Made by a program: the position numbers and the translations under genes
The notes under the pieces: model-generated
What the model saw: the letters and a program-made list of their open reading frames with translations, nothing else
Told to the model about the DNA's origin: nothing
Database searches by the model: none
In this document: positions 1 through 10,229 of the stretch, one piece after another
How the letters are laid out: each line of letters opens with the position of its first letter
Numbering within the stretch: the first letter of the stretch is position 1
Assembly: GCA_964036315.1 (NCBI GenBank)
Contig: OZ038487.1
Span: 53,467,282 to 53,531,281, forward strand
DNA: 64,000 bases
Source of the DNA: Acanthosepion esculentum
Taxonomy: Eukaryota; Mollusca; Cephalopoda; Sepiida; Sepiidae
Reading direction: 5' to 3'

Positions 1-150
1 GTATGCCATTACAAGTAATCCATAATAATATTTTTAATTTTATTTTTTGTCAGAAATACACTTTATGAAAATATGGTAGTATCTCTGCTATAAATTCATA
101 TATAAAAGATATAATTTTTGTACTATTTTTAAAGTTTTAAATTGTTTAAC

Positions 151-390
151 CATTCACTTTCACACTAATACCCTTAGAAAAGGCATGAGTCTATCTCTTC
201 CCTCTACCCAACTATGAGTTAAATAGGAAGGAAGACTCAGCTCTCTAACCTTGGCCGGCAACTAGTAAAGTAAAACTCTGAATTCCAAACTGTGAAGGTA
301 ATGGGAAACTAAAGGACGCATGCCAATTCACAGAAATAAAATGGATGTGTGGAAAGTCATGATGACCTACATCCTGAAGGGACTGACCAT
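151..390 (+). mobile_element. tRNA-SINE family A fragment, headless copy
   Basis: The block begins with the family's body (a run reading like 'cactaatacccttag') and ends in a tail reading 'catgatgacctacatcctg'. The same body occurs with a tRNA-like head at 7093 and 45003, so this copy has lost its head. The tail closely matches the 3' end of the RTE-like LINE at 58605-58940, which suggests LINE-driven mobilisation. It is non-coding; the 79-codon reading across it is incidental. Confidence 0.6.
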
Positions 391-402
391 TAAAAATGTT
401 TA

Positions 403-575
403 CATTAGGAGAAGGACAACTCTGAATTTAAAACCATGTAAAAGGCAACAGGAAACCACTCCATCTTTCCCAACAAGTAATGGCAATACACAGACAATAA
501 ATAAATGTAATCCAGGGAGAGCCATGATTGCCTATCACCTGAAAGGATATGGCATTTAAAGAAGTTTTTTTTAGT
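403..575 (+). mobile_element. Second SINE family A fragment, adjacent to the first
   Basis: It restarts inside the SINE body ('aggagaaggacaactctgaa', also at 7290) and again ends in the LINE-like tail ('gagccatgattgcctatc'), followed by a short T/A-rich stretch. Two partial copies in the same orientation, about 15 bp apart, suggest either nested insertion or a tandem duplication with deletion. No coding function. Confidence 0.55.
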
Positions 576-949
576 GGAATAAGATAGTGCATTAGGTAAT
601 AACAGTGATTAAATATATAAAACATGTAAATTCAGGAGAGCATCAAACTATTTTGTCAGTTGCTGTTTGGTGCAAACAAACAATATAGCATCAGCAAAAG
701 GAAAACATAACTGGAATTAAACTTTAATGCTGATAGCTTTCTGTGCTCAAATTAGTATGGCAATGTTCATATCAGACAGTTTCCCAAGGACATATGGCAT
801 GGGTTGTAATCTTGTTTATTATTTATCTATGCTTTTTTTTTTAATCAAATCCACCCCATTCAAGGCTATGACACAAGGGTCTACTGAGTGTTAAAGAATT
901 AGAGAGCAGAAACATTATTAAGAAGTAAGAACAATAGAAGAGTAATCAG
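576..949. other. AT-rich stretch, nothing recognised
   Basis: I see no open reading frame of interest, repeat family or RNA structure here, only AT-rich sequence with a short T run near 832. Confidence 0.4.
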
Positions 950-1443
950 AAAGATAGTCATCATCAGCAGCAGCATTCCCTTGACTTTTGTAATCATAGG
1001 GCAGATCCAAATGCAGAAACCACACTGTTTTTCACAGCATTCTATCAACAGCAGCCATCAGCAAATCTGGTACAGTCATACCTGTCCATTGTTTGACATT
1101 GTCCAACCAGTTTTTGTGTTGGCCGCCTCTCCTATGTCCAACTTCAATGGTGCATTGCATGAAGGTCTTGCATAAGCTGTCATGCCTTGTAATGTGTCCA
1201 AACCATGCCATTTTTCTCAATTTGACAGTGGTGAGAAGAGATTCCTGGTGTCCCACAAAACTTTCAATCCTTTTCCACACAAACTCATTGGATTTTTGTT
1301 CACAATAGAAAATGCCAAGGACTTTTCTCAAGCATTTTTTCTCATATGTTTGGATCTTTCTCTCTCTATCTGCCAACAGTGTCCACATTTCACATCCATA
1401 TAGGAGAATGGAGACCACCAGCAACAGGAGGATAGTAGCTACT
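950..1443 (-). pseudogene. LINE reverse transcriptase C-terminal relic
   Basis: The minus strand reads as a LINE protein C-terminus: YGCEMWTLLADRER, then FVGHQESLL, then RKMAWFGHITRHDSL, then HRRGGQHKNWLDNVKQW. The 'YGCE.W' and 'WFGH..R.DSL' signatures are typical of the region downstream of the RT domain in RTE/BovB-like and related non-LTR elements. The relic is 5'-truncated just upstream of LLYGCE and ends near 950 in a short CAGCAG/ATCATC-like run, probably the element's 3' terminus. No RT catalytic motif or endonuclease domain remains, so it cannot act on its own. It is a different family from the more abundant 'GHIMRKEGLENL' LINE elsewhere in the window. Exact clade is uncertain. Confidence 0.7.
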
Positions 1444-1487
1444 TGTAAAAATAAAATATAAAAAGTCATGAATGTTATGATAAAAAT

Positions 1488-2102
1488 CAACTAAAATATG
1501 AAAGAAAACAAGATGAAAATTAATAATGACATTTTCTAATTGACAAAAAAAAAATTGGGATAACAAAAACTATTCCATCTTTTACAACCTAATAAAATGA
1601 AAGAAAACTATTGCACTACTTCTAGGTATAAATAAGCAACAAAAAAATTCAAGAAAACTAATACAAAATGAATAATAATAACAATATTTCTTTATGAAAT
1701 TCAAAGACTTGTGGTATTCAGAACACTTGCCTGTTCCTTTTGGTAACAGGTCTTTTCCTAGCAATCTCCATTTTGACTTACTATGAATAACCTCCCTTTG
1801 TTATTGAATCTTCAATAGAAAATGTAGCCATTTTGATAGTTCATTAAAGTCTTCTAAAGGTATCATGTCTTCTTGTCATATTAACTAAAATATAATAAAA
1901 GAAAAACAAGATGAAAATTAATAATGACATTTTCTAATTGACAAAATGTTGGATAACAGAATACTATTCCATCATTTACAACTAAATATATACAATCAAT
2001 ATGAAAGAAAACTATTGCATATAGGTATAAACAAAAATATTCAAGAAAGCTGATACAAAATGAATAGTAATATCAATATTTCTTTTATGAAGTTCAAAGA
2101 CG
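1488..2102. repeat. Pair of about 220-bp direct repeats, 390 bp apart
   Basis: Positions 1488-1708 and 1878-2102 share long near-identical stretches, for example 'gatgaaaattaataatgaca' at about 1513 and 1910, followed by matching 'attgacaaaa', 'actattccatc' and 'caatatttctt' segments in the same order. Copies differ by small indels. This is a local tandem duplication of non-coding AT-rich DNA with 169 bp between the copies. The remainder of 1444-2394 shows nothing else I recognise. Confidence 0.75.
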
Positions 2103-2397
2103 ATTATATGTAATACTGCTAGTGTAAATAATAAACAAGACAAAGACAGAAATATTTAGAAAATTAAAAAAAATATAGTGAACGATGAACCTACTTATTG
2201 TGATAATTCTGATAACATTAAGCAAAGCATATACAAATTGAAATAATGTACACTTATTGTAATAAATTTAATTTCATTAAGGACCAGAAATATTAAAATC
2301 TGAAGTGAAATCAGCTCTCACCAAATTGAATGTAAAAAAGCATCAGTACTAAAAGGATTTGAAATAGATATTTTGGCAGCCTTAAATTATTTCAGCA

Positions 2398-2755
2398 TTG
2401 ACAAGATTATTCTTCTATGTGCTGTGTCCCTTCAGGATGGAAGCAAGCATGGCTCTCTATAATTTTCTATCCTTTGTGATTCTTAATAAATTTTCTCTTC
2501 TCATTATCACCCCCAAACCTTGTTCTGCCATCCATTTACTGAAGCTCACTAAGCAGTTATGTTGTTTTCTTCTGTTCCACTTGCTTTAAATGTATCAGAT
2601 GACTATCAGATTTTCCAAATGAGCTCTAGAAATTTCAATTTTCTTTTCCTGATGTTAAGTATTCCTTTTTGTTTCCATTTTCTTTAAAACTTTGTCATTG
2701 CTCATATATCCAGTTCATGGCATCCTCAGCATCCTTTTGTAGGATTCATTATTGG
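2398..2755 (-). pseudogene. RTE-like LINE 3' end, minus copy
   Basis: Read on the minus strand this is the tail of the window's most common LINE: it covers the region corresponding to FYRRMLRIPW through the GHIMRKEG block to the 3' tail ('catgcttgcttccatcctg' region). It is heavily mutated, with frameshifts. It lies head to head with the plus-strand copy that starts at 2778, so the two form an imperfect palindrome with a spacer. No catalytic domain is present. Confidence 0.65.
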
Positions 2756-2777
2756 CAGCCATCTTAAGATCATTAAG

Positions 2778-3482
2778 GTATTTAGATGACACAGTGTTGA
2801 TGACAGTGTTGACAACAACAGAAAGAAACTAAAGGAACTCCTACAGAAGGTAATAAAGAAAAGCATGAACAAAGGACTAAGCATCAATTATAAGAAGAGA
2901 GACTGTATGGTGTCATCAAAAGAGACAGTCTAACAGAGGAAATGTTCTAACAGAGGATGGAAAATGTGACACCAAAATCAGATGACACATTGGAATAGTG
3001 AAATATGCCTTCCAAAAGGTAAGCAAAGTATTAAGAAACATGAAAATTTCATTAGAAACAAAGAAAAGAGTACTGAACTGTCATGTAATATCCTATATGG
3101 CAGTGAATGGACAATCTCCTTATAGGTGCAGATGAAGTAATAGAAATGTGATTCTACAGAAGGATACTGAGCATACCATGGAGTGAACATGTGAGTAATG
3201 AGGAAGTTTGAGGGAAAATAGTAACAAAAAAGACATTTATATTTAGAATCAGAAAGATTCAATTAAAATTTATAGGGCACATAATGAAGAAAGAGGCTTG
3301 GAAAATTTGATGCTCACAGGACATATTGAAGGCAAGAGAGATAGAGGAAAACAGCAGATAACCTATCAAATGAGCTTGTGTAAATGACTGGTAGGAAAGG
3401 GTGTAGAAGCAACAGGAAAAAAGATAAAACTTACTAAGAGTTACAAAGGACAGCAAACAGAAGAAAAGAGCTACATGTAAGA
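2778..3482 (+). pseudogene. RTE-like LINE RT C-terminal half, plus copy
   Basis: The plus strand starts around the RT motif C region ('tatttagatgacacagtg', a decayed YADDT-like box with first residues Y-L-D-D-T) and runs through the thumb and C-terminal region: a KKGLTI-like stretch, 'cagtgaatggacaatctcc' (SEWTIS), 'ctacagaaggatactgagc' (YRRILS), then the GHIMKKEAWKI and ITYQMSLC segments. Many stops and frameshifts interrupt it, so it is dead. It is the longest RTE relic in the first 10 kb along with 14740-15470. The family normally carries an upstream endonuclease domain, absent here through 5' truncation. Confidence 0.7.
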
Positions 3483-3489
3483 TTTTTTT

Positions 3490-4600
3490 AACCAATTTGA
3501 GAATATTATATATAATTATTATGAAGCATAAACAAGAAACAGAAACAAGATTAAAGGAAAATTAAAATTAACAAGAAATTTAAACAACTTAAGACTTGTA
3601 GCAATTGTAAGAGTAAACAGAGCTCAAGACAACAGTAAAAGTGCTAAGCTTTATTCAACTAAATGAAACTCAGCTACAAAAAGGAAAATAGTAGTTACAA
3701 GTTAATTAACCAACTGGGGTTAGTCCATTGCTTGTTCCACAGTGGGAGACTCAGTTCAACTTGGTCCACATAAGTATCAGTTTTACTATTTCTTACAAAC
3801 CTCCTTAATAATATGGGACCTGGTGGCATTAGCCAGGATGGGAGAGAACTCCTGTGTGATGAACAATGGATACTACTACCACAAGACTCTTATGCTAATG
3901 ATCAGGGGTAAATAATCTATGATATTACTGCATTTGTCTGCCAGGGGACTTCTCATAATACTCACTAGATGGTGTTGCTAAAAGCAGTTTGAAATTAAAT
4001 GGACACAAAAACTCTCTCTCTCTCTCTCTCTCTTTGCTCTTTAACCACAGGATACTGTAAGAACAAGGTGCTATGTCTTGTTTCTCCTCTACAGGGCTTA
4101 GTCTCCAACAAACTGTGTGTAGCAGACAAGACAAAAAATAAATCTCTTCAGAAAATTATAATACTAATATAAAGTGTCAGGCCATTACAAAGTATCTCAC
4201 TAAAATTACTGTGTTGCAGCATACCTACGGACGATAATGGGTATGTCCCCATTTACATAAATATAGTAGTAAATACTGTATGTTGGTCTAGATTTGGTGA
4301 TTCATTGTGGAATTCACTTGTCTCACTTCTGAAAGTTGACTACTTCTTCTATGTACTGCTGGTGAATCTTATGTGTGCTGTTCTTGTCTTAAGTATTATC
4401 ATTCATTACCAACCTTCATTTGCTTATTCTATTCAGTAACCTTCCCTAGGTTACAACAAACTATAAACAAGATATACAGATGACAGAAAATTTAATAAGG
4501 ATAATGAATCAATTAAGAAATTCAGACAACATTAGAAGGATTATGTTCATACACAGCATTCTCAAAGATTAACAACATTCTGATGATGATGTAAACATTA
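3490..4600. other. Unassigned non-coding stretch with a (CT)11 tract
   Basis: Positions 4012-4033 are a (CT)11 microsatellite. Sequence at 3640-3920 is slightly richer in GC and looks like decayed repeat material, but I cannot tie it to any family in this window. No supported gene. Confidence 0.4.
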
Positions 4601-4734
4601 AACTCAATCAATCATTTACATGTCTTACAAGCATGTTTTTCAAAATTAATTTTATCCTTCAAGTTACATGCCAAATTTATTCTGTTATACAAAAATTCTT
4701 TATTTTTTTTTCATTTTATTGTCTTGTTTTTGTT

Positions 4735-5450
4735 TGGTTTGGTTTGGTTTGTTTAATGGCATATCAACTCTTTATGGGTCATTTAATACCAAAATTGAAT
4801 TTCTTTGAGAGCTTTAAAGTAATAAAAATATATGTTATTCTGCTTTTGTGCATGTACATGTTTGTGTGGACATAATTACAAGAGGTAGTGATATACGTGT
4901 TTTATGTTGTAGTTTTGTTGACGTTATATTTTGCAATAAAGTTTGATTTATTTAAGAAATTGTAGAATATTATATGGCTTAATGTCATGAAGGAGTTCTT
5001 TCATGTTGGTTTTATTTAACGGCATCTATGGGTTATTCAATTCTAAAATCTAAATATTTTCAATGCTTTCAACTACAGATAAAATCTATTGTTGGTCATT
5101 TTGCTATAAAATGTATTGTTGGTCATTTTGCTATAAAATATATTGTTGGTCATTTTGCTATAAAATGTATTGTTGGTCATTTTGTTATAAAATATATCAC
5201 TGGTCATTTTACTATAAATGTGTATTTTTATACTTTCATAGTGTTTTGTTTTTATTTGGGGGTTCACTATTTGCCCATAGCTGAGACCCGAACAACAGCA
5301 GTTAAGAGGTGGTCACACACTTCTCAAAACCTCCTGATCAGTAGTCTTGCTGCTGGATGTAGTTTATCATCATACCCAGGTCTATTTAGTTTATTGTCTT
5401 TAATACCTAAATATAAAACCGTTTCTCTCATAAAATTAAAAGTAAGAAAA
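4735..5450 (+). repeat. Interspersed repeat family B, plus copy
   Basis: The order of segments is 'ttaatggcatatcaactc', then a tandem-repeat core, then 'ttcatagtgttttg', 'ttgggggttcactatttg', 'aagaggtggtcacacac' and 'tagtttatcatc'. The same order is found reversed at 45141-45600, so this is a dispersed family, not unique DNA. Its origin is unknown to me: no coding signal, no terminal inverted repeats seen, and no tRNA-like head identified. The 142-residue ORF across it comes from the tandem core and is not a credible protein. Confidence 0.65.
5085..5216 (+). repeat. 27-bp minisatellite, about five units
   Basis: The unit reads approximately 'attgttggtcattttgct' plus 'ataaaatgt'. Because 27 is a multiple of three, all frames give repeated peptides (for example IVGHFAIKC or CWSFCYKMY), which explains the apparent ORFs on both strands. 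The last unit has diverged ('atcactggtcattttact'). Confidence 0.85.
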
Positions 5451-5869
5451 CTATAATCTTCTATTTTTATTTTTTGATAATGACAGGATAAAAAAGAAAA
5501 GATCTAATTGAACTGACTAACCACAAATTTGCCCAAGTAGTATTTCAATACATAGAAGAGGTGGAAAGTATGTTTTTTTGCATCTGAACAAAAATTTAAA
5601 TTTTTAAATAAAGGGTTAAACTAGATAAAAAATAAAGAAAAAATATTTTAATTTTCCTTTTGAGATTAATTTGTTCCCTCTGACAATTTGATTAAATAGG
5701 AACTGAGACAGGAAAATAATGGTTTGAAAATAAACAAGAAAGAAATCAAAGTAAAGAGAAATGAGAAAGGGAAAGAAACTTGATAAATGGGAGGTGTGAA
5801 TTCAGAAATAGATAGGAAAAGGAAGAAAGAGTGATATATAAATGAGAGAAAAAGAATAGGATTGGAAGA

Positions 5870-5872
<3 letters not shown>
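5451..5872. other. AT-rich, then purine-rich spacer
   Basis: From about 5700 the plus strand is mostly A and G, leading into the AT microsatellite at 5873. Nothing else seen. Confidence 0.4.

Positions 5873-5931
<59 letters not shown>
5873..5931. repeat. (AT)n microsatellite
   Basis: About 29 uninterrupted AT units abut the left end of the inverted-repeat element that starts at 5931, so an AT-rich target or later expansion at the junction is likely. Confidence 0.95.
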
Positions 5932-5933
<2 letters not shown>

Positions 5934-6820
5934 ACTACTTAACTTTTAAATATCAATTTTACCCCAACTGAAGTTTCCTGGTAAGATTTCCATTCTTCAG
6001 GGGGTTCAGTTTTAAATGATATTTCCAATGTTTTCAATTTTTTCTGAGTCTTTTTCAATCTGTTATTTTACTTCATTTTTGTACATGTGTATTCATTAAT
6101 TTTTGACCCCATATATACCTATATATATATAGATATCTATGCAGTCAAAAAGAAATTAATATACCTACTATAGTTAGATGGGAAATTATTAAAAAAAGTA
6201 CCCGCATATAATATCAACAATAAAAATTGTAGACTGTGTTTAGAAGAAAAATTATCAATATTAACTTTTAATAGTCAAATTACGTTATTAAATAAGAAGA
6301 ATGAGATAATGGGTCAATGCTGACATATTAACAAATATTTACTTTGTTACTTTAATAATAATATAACATAATAAATCAATTAAAATATTAATTAATAATA
6401 CAAATACAATATAAAATATTATAATTTTATGAATAATACAAATTAACAAATATTACAATTTAATTAATAATATAACATAGCATAACAACTTCTATATAAA
6501 CCACAAAAAATTAATTTAATTTAATTTTAAAGAAAAATTCAATTTCGAAGAAAAAATTCATGACTGGAAGAAAAATCTACAGCTGAAAAAATGAAGATGC
6601 AAACAAAAGCAAAATTCCTGAACGTTTGCATGTAAAAGAATGTTAAATTCATAGATACACCTGTGTACAAAAATTAAGTCAAAAAATGGATGGAAAAAAG
6701 GGTGGAACAAATTGAAAACATTGGAAATATCATTTAAAACCAAACCCCATGAAGAATGGAAATCTTACCAGGAAACTTCGAAGTTGGGGTAAAATTGATA
6801 TTTCAAAGTTAAGTAATCTT
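5931..6820. mobile_element. Foldback/MITE-like element with about 175-bp terminal inverted repeats
   Basis: The left arm (5931 to about 6102) and right arm (about 6642 to 6820) are reverse complements with small differences. Examples are 'tatcaattttaccccaac' on the left against 'gttggggtaaaattgata' on the right, and 'cctggtaagatttccatt' against 'aatggaaatcttaccagg'. The interior (about 540 bp) is very AT-rich and has no ORF, so the copy is non-autonomous. The outermost matching bases are 'aaga(c/t)tacttaac'. A target duplication cannot be assigned because the left flank is an AT microsatellite. Superfamily unknown. Confidence 0.8.
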
Positions 6821-7092
6821 TTTTTGATATAATATTAACACTCTATTTTTAATATTATTTTAATATTTGTAATATTGAGCACTATATATAAAAATATTTC
6901 TTAAATCTTATACATACAAATTTACTCTATTAACCATCTAATGCGATCTTGGCAGTTGAAATCATGGTTGTATTTCTATCCAGCGTCTAAAGATTTTATT
7001 ACCTGTATTTATTAATAGCTCTACAGGTTAGTATTGTTATTGAGCACTTTTTTATTACACACAGTTTTAAACAGCGCTTTTTAGTGTTTGTT

Positions 7093-7500
7093 TAACGGTG
7101 GAGTAATGGATAACGGCTTGGATTGAGGAATCGGAGAGTCGAGTTCGAATTCCAGTCGAATCCATTACATTCACTTACGTGCTAATACCCTTGGGAAAGG
7201 TGTGAATCCTCTTCTTCTCCCTCCAACTATGGGTAAATAGCAGGACAGACTGGGTTCTATAGCCTTGGATGGCAACTGGTCTAGGAGAAGGACAACTCTG
7301 AATTCAAAACCTGCGGAGGGTCGTTTGGGGACCTTGTGGCATTCGCTGCACCAGGTCCCTGTATTCGTCCCTCCAAAAAGTGTGGATGGCCCTGCACAAA
7401 GCCTTCACCACTATAATCAAATCCTGTGTGGCTGTCGGGCTTTCAGTTTCTGGGAACTGATCTGTCTGACCCTCATATGTCGAGTTTGACGGGAGAGTCG
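7093..7500 (+). mobile_element. tRNA-derived SINE family A, copy with head
   Basis: The head ('gtggagtaatggataac', then 'gagttcgaattcc') resembles the A and B boxes of an RNA polymerase III promoter, spaced as in a tRNA. The body ('gctaatacccttgggaaagg', 'aactatgggtaaatag', 'aggagaaggacaactctgaa') is shared with the copies at 151, 403, 15740, 35610, 45003 and 52485. After about 7330 the 3' part differs from the copy at 403 and ends in '...gagagtcgatt' plus an AT microsatellite at 7504-7522, so at least two 3' subtypes exist. The 74-residue ORF over it is not a gene. Confidence 0.8.
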
Positions 7501-7679
7501 ATTATATATATATATATATATAAACACATAAGGAGGTACTGAAAAATCATAGCTAATTGTCACTAACACATCAACAGTCACCAGTACACACAAGTAACTG
7601 TTTGCAATATGGCTTGGGCCATTGTATTCTTAAAGTGATAATATTGCATGGAACAATATGGTAGACTTCTTTTGTTTCA

Positions 7680-8395
7680 TTTAGTGTTTGCAACACTGCT
7701 ACTGTTGTCCATCACATTATCTTTCATGATTACTTGTACTCAGGCCAATAGCTGGTAGATGGTCAAATCGTCCTTTCTGTATGATGCACGGAAGAGCTGC
7801 TTCACTTGGTCTGGCAGCCTTGCCACGAATGCACATGCTAAACTGCAGTCATTCACAACTCTGAACAGAACTGAGTGTTTCTGTAATTCTGCCAGATATA
7901 ACATCTGGAGTCTCCATGTGATGAATTGCTCATATGCCATGAACAAATCTGTCACAAATGACGTGTACAAGGTTGTTTTTATCTGCATCTGCATCTGCTT
8001 TCTACTCGTTGCTTAATTTCTGGTAGACAGCAAGCACCTTTCCTGATAGACTCAAAGGTCTAATGTGCTCAAGCTACTTTAGACTGCATATCCTTCAAAC
8101 AAGCTCTACTTTCTCCATCGACTCAACCACAGATGGACCATATGTTGATCTGCCAAATTCATGGATTAGCTTTAGGTTAAACTTGCCATCCATTTTTACT
8201 GATGTCCATACAGCTTGTAATTGGGTGAATTTGTGCAAGGTCATCAACAGTCAAAACAAATGTTCTCCAACACAAATAGTTGCCAGCATGCACAAACATA
8301 TGGAACTGTCAACTATTGGTATTTTGGTAACCATTTGTCAACCGTTTGCGCATTGGCAACCATTAGTTTTGACTGTCAGTGACCTTGCATGAATT
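7680..8395 (-). pseudogene. Gag-region relic of an LTR retrotransposon
   Basis: On the minus strand, successive frames give MDGKFNLKLIHEFGRSTYG (about 8190), PLSLSGKVLAVYQKLSNE (about 8050), then TLYTSFVTDLFMAYEQFI and HSVLFRVVNDCSLACAFVA followed by RLPDQVKQLFRASYRKDD (7955-7745). The order matches a retrotransposon capsid region of Ty3/gypsy-like elements as I know them. Stops at several places and frame changes break it, and neither a zinc knuckle nor protease, RT or integrase follows at the lower end. It is a truncated dead fragment. Family placement is by recollection of similar predicted cephalopod proteins, so it needs a domain search. Confidence 0.6.
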
Positions 8396-8414
8396 TATCC
8401 AGTTACAGTATTCC

Positions 8415-8660
8415 TTTGACAAGAAAGAAATTCCATTCAGAAATCTTCTTCCCAACAACTCTTAATTTGTGGACCCCCACATAGATGTTTCCTCAAACAT
8501 GACAATCTTAACCTATTCAAGTCTAGGGTGAATTTTTATCTATCCACTATGTTCTTGTTATCTTCACTTCTTACTAACTCCGTTTATGTTCATAGCAAAC
8601 ACCTCATTCAGTAAACCTCTACATTGATTGGTTCTTGGGATTTATATTCGCTGAACTTTG
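8415..8660 (+). pseudogene. LINE C-terminal fragment, family X
   Basis: The plus strand carries a decayed version of the protein end preserved at 44640-44925: a 'FFPTTLNLW' stretch, then 'aatcttaacctattcaagtc' (the LNLFKS-like block). The end ('ggttcttggg...cgctgaactttgg') vaguely resembles the 5S-like segment that follows the sister copy at 44917. It ends in a run of A. Confidence 0.55.
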
Positions 8661-9215
8661 GTAAACAAAAAAAAAAAGAAATTAATGACAAAGCCAGTAG
8701 TGTTCAAGATATGACTGTCATAAACAAAGCTAATTTAGAAAGCAATTAGAAAATGGTGATATGCAGAGTCAAATCTGACTTTAAAATTGAGAAAAATAAA
8801 ATGATTCTTGAAAAGAAAACATACTCTAATAAGATCAGAGATGATATCACTGAATTTCAGGTAAAAATCAAGGGGCAACTTTCAGTCTTTGTGGAATAAG
8901 GAAGATGATAGGGGAATTATGAATAGAAAATTGATAAAGTTGCATGCAAATTGCTGCTTTCTTAAAAACTAAGATTTTCTTTTAATTTGCAAAAGAAAAA
9001 TTTGCAATAGATATACAAAAAAAAACATGTTTAAAGGCTGAAAGTTATTTTTAAATCAAATATACTTTGTAAATCTCTACAGTTTTTCTTTCCTATATTT
9101 AAATCAGTAAAGTGTATTCCTATAAGTAAGAGCTGAAATCCAGCTTAAATCCACTTTTATTAAGGAAGGAATTAAGGTTAAGGAAGGAATAAAGAAAATG
9201 TTTTAAATTGGACAT
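8661..9215. other. AT-rich stretch without recognised features
   Basis: No repeat family, RNA structure or coding signal recognised. Confidence 0.4.
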
Positions 9216-9306
9216 TTTTCACTATTTAGTTTCATCAGAAATGATTTGGAGTTATATTTCAGTTTTTAAATTCTATGTTGTTTTGTTTTTATTAGTTGTG
9301 TAGACA

Positions 9307-9310
<4 letters not shown>

Positions 9311-9366
<56 letters not shown>
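9311..9366. repeat. (GT)n microsatellite
   Basis: About 27 GT units, followed by a degenerate 'gcatgcgtgcatg' extension. Confidence 0.95.
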
Positions 9367-9704
9367 ATGCGTGCATGTTTGTGTGTTTATGACAAGGTAT
9401 CCTCTCTGTAATTGTTACCTATGTATGTATTTTTTTTTTCTCTTTTTTGTTCTTTAATCCTTGCTTTGTTTGACTATCCTAACATATTTATTTTTGTTCT
9501 AATTTATCCTAACCTAGCTTGTAACTCTTTAAGTCAATTCGTTTAGTTTAAAAAAAAAAAAAAAATTACATACATATTATTGTTAATATTAAATCTGTAT
9601 CAATTTTTAAATTCTAAAATTCAAATTTTAGACCAATAGAAACGAAAATAGAATTCAAAAACTGATACAAACATAAACACTAATGTCAAATATACACGTG
9701 ATGC

Positions 9705-10146
9705 CTTTTCATTTTTATGTGCTGTATTCCATCAGAAGATAAGCAAATCCACAATTTCCTATCCTTCATAGCTCTTAATAAATTTATCTTTTTTGTTATT
9801 TCTCCGAAATCTAATCCTACTCTCCATTTACTCAAGCGCATTAAGTATGTTATGTGTTGTTTTTCTCTGTCCCTCTTGCCTTCAATCTTTTCTGTGAGTA
9901 TCAGATTTTCCATGCCCTCTTTCCTCATTATGTGCCCTAGAAATTTCAAATTTCTTTTCTTGATATCAAGCATAAGTTTCCTTTTTCTTTCCATTTTCTC
10001 TAAAACTTTGTTGTTGCTCATATGTCCAGTTCATGGTATCCTCAGCATCCTTCTGTAGAACCACATTTCTGTTGCTTCAAGTCTCTTCTTCATCTTTGAG
10101 GAGATTGTCTAGCATTCACTTCCATGTGATGTCTGCACAGCTAATA
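9705..10146 (-). pseudogene. RTE-like LINE C-terminal relic
   Basis: The minus strand encodes a partly open 111-residue reading beginning MSNNKVLEKMERKRK and containing RNLKFLGHIMRKEGMENLI, then QHITYLMRLSKWRVG and LLRAMKDRKLW. These are the conserved C-terminal blocks of the main LINE family in this window. Upstream (10020-10146) the FYRRMLRIPW and GSECWTIS regions can be followed despite a stop. The 3' tail near 9710 matches the other copies. No RT core or endonuclease is left. Confidence 0.8.
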
Positions 10147-10229
10147 AAAAACAAAACAACATAGAATTTAAAAACTGAATTATACCTTTAAATCATTTTA
10201 CTCCGAAATTTCTGATTTAGTTATTATAA

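Larger units (their letters stand above)
9220..10225. repeat. Inverted repeat pair bracketing a GT microsatellite and an RTE fragment
   Basis: The left arm at about 9220-9308 reads 'gtttttaaattctatgttg' and 'ttattagttgtgtagacat'. The right arm at about 10129-10225 is its reverse complement, with 'caacatagaatttaaaaac' and 'atgtctgcacagctaataa'. The inner part of the arm overlaps the 5' end of the RTE relic, so it may be two oppositely oriented copies of one RTE-plus-flank segment. Between the arms lie (GT)n at 9311-9366 and T-rich DNA at 9420-9700. Confidence 0.6.

Noticed and set aside
7093..7170. tRNA gene
   Set aside because: A and B boxes are tRNA-like, but acceptor and anticodon stems do not pair and a SINE body follows; the same applies to 31990-32065, 40360-40440 and 47940-48030.
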